DNA of 64,000 bases from Nectonema munidae. Its lineage: Eukaryota > Nematomorpha > Nectonematoida > Nectonematidae. The notes under the pieces are model-generated. The model did not search any database. It saw nothing but the letters and a program-made list of their open reading frames with translations, and was not told where the DNA came from. A program made the translations under genes and the position numbers. This document shows positions 43,116 through 53,722 of the stretch, in pieces (positions within the stretch are counted from its first letter, which is position 1; every line of letters begins with the position of its first letter). The stretch is from positions 124,001 to 188,000 of the forward strand of contig JAUIRK010000136.1 of NCBI GenBank assembly GCA_030549495.1, written 5' to 3'.

Positions 43116-44587
43116 CTCTACGGGCGTAGCTCAGGGTTGGGCATATCTGGTTCTCATGTAACATATTTTATGATGAGAAGGAAAGGAAATAATATGCCTA
43201 CATACATAAACTTATAACACGAGTAGGCAAGTGAAAAAGAAGAGGAAAGCACTACAACGTAGATTTCATATTCGTTAAACCTAATATCTTTAAAGTAGGT
43301 ATCTTTTGCTGAAAGCAGTTGCATTACAATGGTAGTAAGCTCACATTTCAAAACTAACAATCTAATTCTGTAAGACGGTATGCTGTATTATTTGCTTTTT
43401 TATTATACTTGCCTTTACCCTTAACCAGAACAAAATTTAGGAGGGGTTAAAGACAAAATATATTAGCAACAGGGTTTCGAACTGTCTATATCCTATTATA
43501 TATTTCTATATCAATATTTCTTTTAACCGTAATCCGTAGAAAAGACTGTGGCATGTGTAAATTCACAAAATTAGAGTTATCATAAACGTCTTCAAATTCT
43601 TTTAGAAATATTATAAATTTGAAAATTTTAAGGAGGGGGGGGGAGGTTAGAGCCCCTCTCTGACTACGTCCCTGAATTTTATTCCTTATACCATATGCTT
43701 CTATGAAAGAGGTCATTTGAATAACATAGTTGTTTCCTTTTCATTATCCCGTTTCTTCAATACCAAATCGTTTGGGGACATTATATTATGTGCCGCAACA
43801 TTATTGAAATTCTAGCTCCCTTCCCCCTTGTAATGCATATGTAACACATCCATGACGCCCCAACTTCAAAAAAACTCGTGTATTTATTTATCACCCTTAG
43901 CCCCTCCTCCTTCTCCATCAATTTCTCATTAATAGGGAAGAGTAGATCTGTGTATGAATACACACACTTTTTTGGAAAACATTTAAATTGGGATTATTCA
44001 ATAGTGATAATCATTTGATATTTTTAATTGAAATGTTTCCTTTATAATAGGATCAATACCACATCTTTGCCAAATATGATTAAAAAAAAAGGTTTTATCT
44101 TTCGAACTATCTTTATCAAACAACTAGACGTGATAATTCAATTTTCAATTGTATCGATGGTGGTAAAAAACATTTCCAACATAATTTCCCAATTAATCTT
44201 TCCTTTTGGACACCCTCCCCCACACATGTAACGTTTCATAACGAAATTGAACAACTCGCCCCTCCTTCGTGTGGCGTTACGAAATATAGATAGTATATCA
44301 CCTTTTAAACTTCCAAATGGAACTAAGCGAATGTATATTTGACTAAGTAGTAGTACTAATCACCAAGTAAATTTGCACCATCATTTCCAAATAAGTATAT
44401 ATTTCTATTGCATTTTTGTTGGCTACTTCCAAGTTTTCTTTTTTTCCTATTATATCTGTATAATAATAATAGATGATGTTACAGAATTGTGTATTTTGGG
44501 AATTAAACTAATAAAAAAATTTTAAACTTTTTTTAAACTAATAAAAGCATCGAAAAAGCGCAAACTTTGAATTGTAATGCAATTTTG
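43116..44587. other. Intergenic stretch with a worn G-tract repeat
   Basis: A poly-G run and AGAGCCCCTCTCTGACTACG (about 43630-43672) resemble hAT MITE sequence. No paired ends, no gene. Confidence 0.4.
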
Positions 44588-44890
44588 AAGATTGCTATTT
44601 TCCTAATGAAAGAGTGGATTCATCTCTTAGACACTTAAAAAGAAGTGAAAGCCAGATGAACAATTCAACTAACGAAATGATAAAAACAGAACGCAATCAT
44701 CCAACGATAGATGCGTTAAATTCTGATTTTGAAAATGTAAGAAGCTATACAATTATTATTGAAGAGCCGACTATAAAAATGCAAGTACTTTTGAATTCAA
44801 AAAATCAATACTTTCTTTTTTACTTCGTAATTTAGATGGTATCTGGGCAAGCTGTGTCAAAGAGTTGTACAAAGTTTTCTGATTTGTTAA
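44588..44890 (+). pseudogene. Unrecognised coding-like segment
   Basis: Open phrases read CNFEDCYFPNERVDSSLRHL, then KRSESQMNNSTNEMIKTE, ERNHPTIDALNSDFENVRSY and IIIEEPTIKMQVLLNSKNQY. After a one-base frame change they continue RNLDGIWASCVKELYKVF to a stop. The composition is protein-like and well above the AT-rich background. I do not recognise the family. It could be a relic of a repeat or a decayed gene copy. A GTAAGA at 44737 could be a donor, but the frame reads on through it. Confidence 0.4.
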
Positions 44891-45934
44891 CACAGCAATT
44901 TTTTTCTCTGTTTTTGTTTTTGCCTGACTAATCGTTCGGGGATGCAAGATTTTTTACCCAAAGATTTTCGACTGTGATAATCACAAGTTAAATTTGTAAC
45001 GATAACAATTTTCTTTTAAGTGTTTGTGTCATGATAACTTTTGACTTATATTTTTTAAATTGCAAATAAAAAAAAATACCTTCTAAATAATAAAATAGTT
45101 GAACTATAGAATTATAAAATATAATTATGAGCGATTTAAAATTTAAGAATTGGTCATTAATGGGTAGCAATTGAATAAAGCTTATATTAAATTAATTAAT
45201 ATATATAATTAGTTGTTTTACCCTGAAAGTTATTAATGAGTTGGTTAGTTAACTTGTCCCATTAGCTATAACTAGTTGCTAAATTGATTAGTCACACTTT
45301 TTGATATATATATTACATTCCACTATTCATCAACCTATTTTTCACACATAATTGAATTTATCTTGAATTTTTGACAGCAAAGTTTTGTGGTCTAGCCCAA
45401 GTTTAACCGTTTATTATTTATAAAAATATGGTTGGATAAGTTATTAAAATTTAGCTATAAATGTGGCTATTAAAACATTGAGTTGTTAAAAATTGTATCA
45501 TATGCTATCCAAAATTATTAGAAAATGCATTTGTTTAGAAAAACTATTCCTTATTAGTATAAAGAATTTATCTCTAAATAGGTTGGTGTGGGTATGAAGT
45601 ATTTTTACAGTCGTTATAGTTTTTAATTTTCTAAAACCTTACTTTTTTTTTTATCAAATATCCATGTGGTCAGTGATACGGAGTTTTGACAAAATTTTGT
45701 AGCTTCAACTCTGGATTTTATTTCGAACTATTTGTTTGAGAATATATATTCTTTTCTCCTTATATTATTGACGTTATGAGACGAATGATACTTATTGCTT
45801 GATTTAATACACAACACAATTATAACGGGTTATATAATTAACATATTATAGGTTATATATTAACATAGTTACAACATAATTAAATGAACAACATGCGCAT
45901 ATTGATTATAATCTATTTCATTACAACTTTTTTG
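44891..45934. other. Non-coding AT-rich stretch
   Basis: I see no gene, repeat ends or tRNA here. Confidence 0.45.
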
Positions 45935-46960
45935 TCAAGTGAAATACAGACAAATACTATTTTGTTGTTTTATGTTAATTATAAGACTATACATTCCTGG
46001 CTGAAGTCCTTCTTGCAGTGGCCAATCACTGTCAGCTCTGCTATTCCATAAACAAAGAAAGCACGAATGTTTTGTGTAGTCTCCTTGCAAGACAAGCAAA
46101 AAAGAAAGCATTTTAAAATCGCCCATTGAAATTGAGAGTATTTTATACTTCAAGGACTTGTTTAACATTCTCATCATTTTCTTTTTTCTGAACGGGAATG
46201 TGCAAAACGCGATTCTTTAGAATTATGTTGAAGTCCAATTGAAGTGAACAATCTAATCACATCTTCACAATAATAAAGATTATTATTACATACATTATAA
46301 AACATTTCAAATTTTTCATGTCTTTTTTGGTAAACAGATATTCTGCACTTTTCACATAGTAAATTCCATTGTTTAAGTCTTGAAAAAAGAAGTTCAACTC
46401 CTGACTTTAAATCCCAAATCTCTGATTAAATCATCTAGTTTGTTTTGATTTTGCTCCAACTCTTCACTACTATTTGATAAAGTTTCAGATAAGTCATATA
46501 CATTTTTCATCTTAAAAAAAAGTTTTAATATAAACAAAAATTTTGGTTAAAAATTCAAGTGCATTTACTTTTTTGGCGGCAGTGGTATTGTTAAACTGCT
46601 ATCATGTAAAACAGATCCTTTTGATATCTGAATACAGGAGCGCTTGTCTACATTTTACTTTTCTATACTTCGATATATCAATCATACCGAAGTAGCAATC
46701 ATTAAGATCATTTTTAGGTTCTCTCCATATTCTTGAAAGGCATTGTTTTTCTTGTTCCTCTCTACCATCCTTTTAAGGTTGAACGACAACTTTCACACAC
46801 TACATGTGAAGCCCATGATTTGTCTTGGCCACCCATAGTCATTCCAAAATATAGTTCATATGCAATTTCACAGTTTTGATCTTTTAATAATTTTGTGTAC
46901 TACCTGTCTTTTCCAATATAATACCCACACACAACAAAATGAATCTGTGGAATTTTTACA
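45935..46960 (-). pseudogene. Repeat-encoded protein family with paired cysteines, copy 2
   Basis: Minus-strand pieces follow the same order as the 40054-41062 copy: AYELYFGMTMGGQDKSW, ASHVVCESCRSTLKGW, WREPKNDLNDCYFGMI, later SRLKQWNLL and CEKCRISVYQKRHEKFEMF, and GDFKMLSFLLVLQGDYTK then HSCFLCLWNSRAD. It extends a little further at the C-end than copy 1 (FLCLWNSRA, PLQEGLQPGM). It is broken in several places. The two copies differ clearly, so they are separate old insertions and not a recent duplication. Confidence 0.7.
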
Positions 46961-48211
46961 TTGTCTATGAGACATCCTCAATAAGTAAATCTAACAAAAA
47001 ATTGATAAACTAAACAAAAAATTAAAAGTAAGTATAGAATTTAAAATATACTGATTTCAGATATATGAAAACATGTTATGAAGCTATATCTCTAGAAATA
47101 TCGATGATAGCAAAAAAATAACGATATTTTTGAAATGAGGAGAAAAAATTGATCAAAAAATTTGAAAAAATATAATAAACAAAAAATTTTTAAAATTTTC
47201 ATCATCTATCTACCCTCCTTTTACTTTACCGACTATTTGAGAGTGAAATTAATATTCATGATGAAGTTAGCATTTCGTTGATAAAAATTTGCCTTGAGCA
47301 ATTCTTTGAAGATCTTGCGAAATTGAGAAGGAGCTCATCAACAGTTTCAACGATTATGCTTTCATCACCATCTACTCATGTTTGTGCGAGCGCTTTAAAA
47401 ATTGTGATGAGAGCGAAATCACTGGTAAGGGTATAAATGGATACAAAGTGCCCATCAGAAGCGAATTTTCAAGTGTTAAAAGTAGATTTAAAATATTTCT
47501 TACAAAAAATTCATCGCAATAAAGTCAAAAAAGTTTATGTGCATGATCATCAAAATATAGATGCATGCATTTCTCTTCATTACATTAAACGAAAGATAAT
47601 GAATTGAGGTGAAATACTTTAAAATATCAAGTATTAACAATTCCAGAAACATTTTGAGAACTCGCCAAAAAGGGTGCTTTGTAGAGTCCTGCAAGAGCAA
47701 AATCTTTGTTCCCAAATTCGCAAGTAACTCAATTTTATCCGCTTTAAATGTTTTTACTTTTGATTATTAGACAGGCTCTTAGACTTCATATATAGTTTTA
47801 AAATTTAATAATTTGTTTTACACTTCAAAAGTATATTTTTCATCTTTTATTCATACATATAGCAGTTAGGCAATTTTTGAAGCTTATTAAAAGCTCTATC
47901 TATGCTATGTAACTATATCATGACTATAGATTGTCATGGCAATGTTTTTTAGCATTCTATTTCAAATAAAATGGGAAAATGTATGAAGCATTGATGCATA
48001 AACTGTAGAAATAAACTTTTTAGGTGATAACCATCAAACTGTAATAAAAAATCTTATTAATTTAGTAAAAAATCTAATCTATATATCTCTGTGATATATT
48101 ATGGCAAGAAAAAATGAATTTTTTAAATAATTTTGGATGATACTTCAAATAATTAAGAGTTTAAAAATGGAGATTTCTTAACATTCTAGCATATTGTATA
48201 CTTTATCTTTA
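46961..48211. other. Non-coding stretch
   Basis: AT-rich; a short plus-strand phrase around 47330-47460 (LINSFNDYAFITIYSCLC) is open but has no recognisable relatives. I make no gene call. Confidence 0.35.
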
Positions 48212-48299
48212 AGTTTGATGTAATATGGAAGATACGAAACGCGTCTCTATTATGTACCTAGTAAAGTCGCTTTTCGTATCTTCCATATTACATCAAACT
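48212..48299. repeat. Hairpin of 88 bp
   Basis: AGTTTGATGTAATATGGAAG and the following GATACGAAA pair with TTTTCGTATCTTCC and ATATTACATCAAACT. The loop is about 30 bases. It may be a very short MITE; flanking duplications are not obvious. Confidence 0.8.
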
Positions 48300-49785
48300 C
48301 TATGAAAGCCAGCGACTTTGCCTTATGTTCCATTTATCTTTATAACTCACCCCTCTGGTTACGCCACTGTTTGTTGTGTGCCATCCAGTCAGTGAATTAC
48401 ATAACATAATTTATTAGCGAAAGTTATTCTTAAAAAAGAGAAGTTAATTTATTAGCGAAGGTTAATTTATCGCATCTGAGTAAAGGAAAGAAAAAGGGGA
48501 GAATGCAATGTTTAGCAGAGCTCAAACATTCTGTCTTTCCAAAATTCATCCAATTTCTTCTTAAAATCATATACGTACAATATCATCGGAAAGTGAATTC
48601 CAGTCATTAATCATTCTTTCAGAAAAAATCTTCTTAAATATGACTTTTACAAAACGGTTTTTGAAATTTTTGAGAGTGGAATCTTTGCTTTCTTTTTGAA
48701 AAATCAGGGAAAATTCTAGATTTGATGAGCATCTTTCCATGAAAGATATTATAAACGGTAATCATGTCTCTCCTTTTGAAACGATAGTGTAAGGAAGGTA
48801 GATTTAGTTTCATGAGGCTTCATTGTAGCTTAGGTCTTTCAAACCATGAATGTTTTTAGTGATAGACCTTTGGACTTTCTCAATTTTGAAAGCATCATAG
48901 TCGGATAAGAAATTACATTTCCATATTCTAAGATTAGTATTATTAACGCTTTATAAAGAAGTGGGGAGCTGTAGTAGTATCGAATGTAGAGAAAGATTTA
49001 CACACTTGTGATGTAGAGAATGCTTTAGAAACTCTCTTTGAAATATTTTTAGAGAAAAGAAGATCAGTCGTAACAATGACTCCCAAATCATTTTGCGAAT
49101 CAACCTTCTCAAGTTTATGACAGCCTAGGAAATATTTTCTATTATTTTGATGTCCTATTTGCAAATGTGTGCATTTAGAGAAGTTAAATTTTAATCCCCA
49201 TCTGTTGCACCATTCAAAATCTTTTATCAAATCACGCTGTAAGTTAGAGCTACCGCAATCATCAGAAGCATCATATAATTTAATATCATCGGCAAATACC
49301 TTGAATTTTGAGAATTTGTTTTACCTTGAATTTTGAGGAGATCACGTTGAAGAGGTCATTTAAAAATATGTTGTAAAGTAGAGGGCCCAGTACGGAGCCC
49401 TGTGGAATTCCACTCAAAACAAATTTTTCCTTTGAGCGCTGACCATTCAAAACCACAATTTGCTTCCTATCATGTAGATAGTCTTCAATTCAGCCAAGTA
49501 TATTACCATTTATGCTATAGGAGTTCAGCTTACAAATCATATATTTGTGAGGTAATGAATCAAATGCTTTTTGGAAGTCAAGATATTAGTACGTCAACAG
49601 CAGTATTATTTTCAAGCATATGAACAACATCATTTTAGAACTCCAGAAGATTTGTCACTGTTGATTTTCCGGTAGTAAACCCGTGCCCAGATTTATATAT
49701 GGGCACAATTAAAGCAGTTTTCCATATGTCCAAAACTTTTCTTTCTTGTATAGATTTATCTAAAATAATTTTGAGAGGAGTCACT

Positions 49786-51807
49786 CACTCATAAAAAAAA
49801 CTAGTAACGGTTATTAGAAAATACAAGTAAATTTACTGTCCATAAAATCACTCATTAATTAGTATAATTTACTATTTTTTTCTAGTGATTTGGAAGTATT
49901 TTTACTATTAAGTTAGTAATATTTACTTCACTCTTTCAAAGTTACTTTAAGTATTTTTACTCAAAAAGTAGTTATATTTACTATATTTTTTGATCAATAA
50001 ATAGTGTTTTTACTACAAAATTAGTAACATTTAAAGAGTATTACCATCCTGAAATGAAATTTAGTTATCTTTTATTAATTTATTGTATATAATTATTTTC
50101 AAAAATATTAAATAAATAAAAAAACCAATCATATATATCCTCAAATAAACAAAAGCTTTGGTAGTATTTTATTAATAATAAGATAAAAAATTATAGAGAA
50201 ATTCAAAATTTTTTATTTATTAAAAAAGAAACATTCAAAATATTTTTATATATATTTTCGGAGTCTTTCAAATTGTAGATAATTTTTTGAAAGAAGGTGA
50301 AGGTTTTTTTGAGTTGAGGAGGATAATTAAGATTGAAGCAGTAAAAGGAACAAAAACATCCATAAAAAAGTTCGGCGAAGTTATTGGAATTGAAAATAAA
50401 TACGTCTTCTATTCTGAGTGCAAAAGCATTTCTTTCTTCTGAGAAAATACTTTTCTTTATCATCATCTGAAAAACACCAGATTTTTCTTCTTCGAAACAC
50501 AAAACACTTTTAATATTTTCTCGGAACATTGTGCTCATGCACAAAATAGCATAATATCTTTTATATCCTAAATAAAAAAAATAAATTGTTTTAATAACAA
50601 AAGTTTTTAACATCGTATACTTTTTCGCGACTCCAAATTTTTCTCCATCTCAATTTCTCTTTCAAGCTTCACGTAGAATTCATCTTTTTCTTTTTTCAGG
50701 CAAAAAATTAAAATTGGGTCAACATATTTATCGAGTCTTGTAAAAAAAAATGCACACTTCCATCTGAATTGTTCAGAACTTGGGGTTTTAATCTTTGAAA
50801 CTCTAACAAAATCTATAATTTAAATAAAATACATATATTAAACTAAATATATTTAAATTTTACCTGTGTGTAGGACTTCAAATAAGGATATTTGATCAAA
50901 ATTTCAGATATTTTCATTTTATTTTCAATAATTCCATTACGTCTAAATGGAAATGTAATGTTCATTTTAAGAGTTACAATTTCTTCATTTTTTTGTTCCA
51001 CTTTATAATACTCCCGTTTTAGCCATTCAGTATGAACTACTATTGAGAGCAAATCTTCTGAATGAGGTGATTCAGGTAAGTAATAGTCCAAGCCCCATTC
51101 ACGAATAGACTTTGTTGTTTTCTCTTCAGATATCGACACTGAACGCTTTCTACTTTTTACTTCTTTCACATCTTTTTCGTTGCTCTTTCTTTCGTTGCCG
51201 AATTTGAATTTTAATTTCTCTCTCCAGGATGTCTTAAAATAAAAATGAATTTCAAAGTTAAATAACCATGCATTTTACTTTAACTGATTCTTTTGGGAGC
51301 AAACTTTCTTTATATAAGTATGGATAGCTTACTTACTATATGTAAGTAACAGTGTAATTAAAGTGGCTTAATATTTTCCCATGGCATATGATAAGAATAT
51401 GAGAGAGCAGCATATACTATAAACGAAAGCGATACTGTAATACTGTCCTGCACAAGACAAAGTGCACTATAATGTAATACAATTGCTTCCATGTGTTAAG
51501 AAGACACCACTAATACTTATCAAAGTTGTATGTGAAGTGAAATTATCATCTCATCTTTTCTTAGAAATCGTATATGAGATTTACTCAAAACGTCACACCA
51601 GATATTCTCACATGTACTGTATATTACATATAGTATATTGTATATTTATAAAATTTATAAATATAAATTATATTATATATAATATTATATAATATTTATA
51701 AGTATATTTATTTATTGTAAGTATATAGTTTATTTGTATATTTTATATAGTTTTTACTAGTTTCTAATCTTTAGAGTTAGTAAATTCACTAGTTTTTTTT
51801 ATGAGTG
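49786..51807 (-). mobile_element. CACTC-ended TIR element carrying a non-transposase gene, inserted in the LINE
   Basis: CACTCATAAAAAAAACTAGT at 49786-49805 and its exact complement at 51788-51807 form perfect 20-bp inverted ends. The flanks read CT on both sides (49784-49785 and 51808-51809), a possible 2-bp target duplication. LINE coding sequence resumes on each side. The first 250 bases inside the left end and about 80 inside the right are full of AGTAA and TTTACT words facing each other. CACT-type ends, a short duplication and subterminal repeats are features of the CMC (CACTA/EnSpm) group. No transposase of that group is visible in 2.0 kb, so this copy is non-autonomous or represents something else. 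Confidence 0.8.
50203..51232 (-). CDS. Cargo gene of the TIR element, SAMD3-like uncharacterised family, probably spliced
   Basis: The first recognisable exon (51232-50864) reads TSWREKLKFKFGNER, then WGLDYYLPESPHSEDLLSI, YKVEQKNEEIVTLKMNITF and PFRRNGIIENKMKISEILIK, YPYLKSYTQ, with a donor GTAAAA. An acceptor TTATAG leads at 50812 to ILLEFQRLKP; FFFTRLDKYVDPIL then appears in another frame. The last part (50613-50203) reads GVFQMMIKKSIFSEERNAF, YGCFCSFYCFNLNYP and LKKTFTFFQKIIYNLKD to a stop. This order (WxxxLPEGE, FxxRRxxI, FPxL, EFxRI, FxLDxxTPxL, FNxxYPxxxxKTLxFxQ) is what I recall from large SAMD3-like families in fish and cnidarians, whose function I do not know. It has at least one frame problem in the middle. 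No SAM domain is visible. Confidence 0.55.
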
Positions 51808-52180
51808 CTAGAACATCAGATAGTTCACTTTTAAATGGATGAACGTGTCAATTCCAGGTGATTTTGATTTCTTTAATAAATTTATTTTGCTATATATTAT
51901 GCTTTCATCAACACATGATAAATCCACTGAAGCATTGGGAGAACATAAAGGAATATTGTAATCATAACAGTTTGTAAGAGAAAAAACTGCACCAAAGTAT
52001 TGACTAAAGTTATTCGCACTCTCGAGATCACAATTTGTGGTAGTTCCATCAGTTCTATAAAATTCGTTGAGAACGTTGAGCCTTTCTATTTTGGTTTACA
52101 TATTAGAATTAACTCTTATCATTTTAAATCCTACCACTCGTGTATTCATTTGAATTTATCTAAAATAATATATTTGCTAT

Positions 52181-52736
52181 AATCATGAAAAAAATTTTAA
52201 ATTGTATATAACGTTTCATTTCAACTTTACAAAATGAAGATTTTTGAAAAATGATTTTTAATTTAAGATTAGATTTACTTTTTATGCCTGCTATATTCGT
52301 GCAAATATGTTATTAAATACGTAACAGATTTACCAAGTATCTAACTATTCTATTTTAGCCAATAACTCAATTTCTTAGTAAAGTACAGAAAGAAATTTTT
52401 ACGACTTGGCTAATATTATGAAGAGATTTATTTACAAATGCAGAACGCATAAAATATAGAGTTGGAAAAAAATTTATTTATGAAAGACTTTTGAGAAATA
52501 GCAGAGAGAGTTCATTAATTGGATCTTTACGATAAAACCCTCTTTCTTGAAAGTGGAACACTTATATTGGTAGTCAGAGATGAGAACTTTATCTTTTTAA
52601 AATGTCCACTAAACAAATGTGAGCTTAGCAAATGTCTAGGGGACAAAAGTTCAGCTTCTGTATGTACACCTGAAATGACAAAATGAAAAATCCTGTAATT
52701 CGGGTTATGCATTTAAAATGAAAAAAAGCTTTTTCT
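52181..52736. other. Stretch between LINE and piggyBac
   Basis: AT-rich. The fragment at 52560-52680 (ATGAGAACTTTATC, CTAGGGGACAAAAG) shows no coding motif. Nothing else is supported. Confidence 0.4.
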
Positions 52737-53049
52737 TTAACCTTCGCAAGACGGTCCATTTTATACCATACACGAAGGACGGATATATGCCGTAAAACTC
52801 CCATACATCAAAAAAAGATTGTTTATGCCATATATTGCATTTCCTGCATAAATTTTATGTAAAATCACAAAAAATAGCATTTTAAAGCACAAAAACTAGT
52901 AAATGAAAAAATTTATTCATGTGTGCGTAATAAAAAGTTAACGCCATCTGCATTACTGAAATATTTTTTGCAATATCTTATATACAGTTGTGTTAGACAT
53001 AGAAACAAAACAAATTTTATTTCATGAAAGGATGAATGATAATGCTGTA

Positions 53050-53719
53050 TGTGTACGGTTTATTAGGCATTATATTATACTGATTACGTTAACAAATGAG
53101 AAGAATTTACGAGAAGGATAATGATCGATATATGTGCTGGTTTATCATGAGATGTCGTTTTCAACCTTGATATAATGTAGGATAGCTTTATCTTCATGAG
53201 TAATTTTCGAATCCGAGCACATTGAAGGTAGAGTATAAACAAAATTAAAGCTGTGTTGTGTGATGTCACACAGAATTTTTTTCAAATATGTCATCACTAA
53301 TCATTTGTGTATAAAATACACTTTGCACTCAAAACGAAAACTTTTATTCTATTTTCTCAGTTTTCTAATTTTACACTGTATGATTGTGTACGGTATATTA
53401 GGCATTTTATTCTACAGATTACGTTGAGAAATGAGAAAAATTTACAAGAAGGATAATGATCAATATATGTGCTGGTTTATCATGAGATGTCGTTTTTAAC
53501 CTTGATATAATGTAGGATAATCTTCATGATTAATTTTTGTATCCGAGCATATTGAAGGTAGAATATAAACAAAATTAAAGCTGTGTTGTGTGATGTCACA
53601 CAGAGAATTTTTTCAAATATGTCATCACTAATCATTTGTGTATAAAATACATTTTGCACTCAAATCAAAAACTTTCATTTTATTTTCTCAGTTTTCTAAT
53701 CTGTGTGATTATTATCTCC
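53050..53719 (+). repeat. Tandem duplication (335 bp x 2) upstream of the piggyBac gene
   Basis: TGTGTACGGTTTATTAGGCA at 53050 and TGTGTACGGTATATTAGGCA at 53385 start two long similar units. They share ATATGTGCTGGTTTATCATG and a TGTGATGTCACACAG palindrome (about 53257 and 53590). The units lie in the leader of the transposase gene, ending just before its start codon. Confidence 0.88.
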
Positions 53720-53722
53720 GTC

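Larger units (their letters stand above)
48540..52180 (-). mobile_element. Non-LTR retrotransposon (LINE, CR1/Jockey-like), split by another element
   Basis: On the minus strand from about 52180: CDLESANNFSQYFGAVFS, then KSPGIDTF (RT domain 0/1). After the 49786-51807 insertion come TPLKIILDKSIQERKVLD, GHGFTTGKSTVTNLL, LNGQRSKEKFVLSGIPQGSV with LGPLLYNIFLNDLF (RT), FADDIKLYDASDD (about 49280, the YADD/FADD catalytic box), DFEWCNRWGLKFNFSKC, KVDSQNDLGVIVTTDL, and a C-terminal tail RMINDWNSLSDDIV (about 48590). The gene has frame changes and stops. It is 5'-truncated: no endonuclease was seen. Confidence 0.85.

Noticed and set aside
43124-43150. GGGCGTAGCTCAGGGTTGG looks like the start of a tRNA
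   Set aside because: No T arm, anticodon arm or acceptor partner follows within 90 bases; the GGGCGTAGC word is also typical of hAT MITE ends here.
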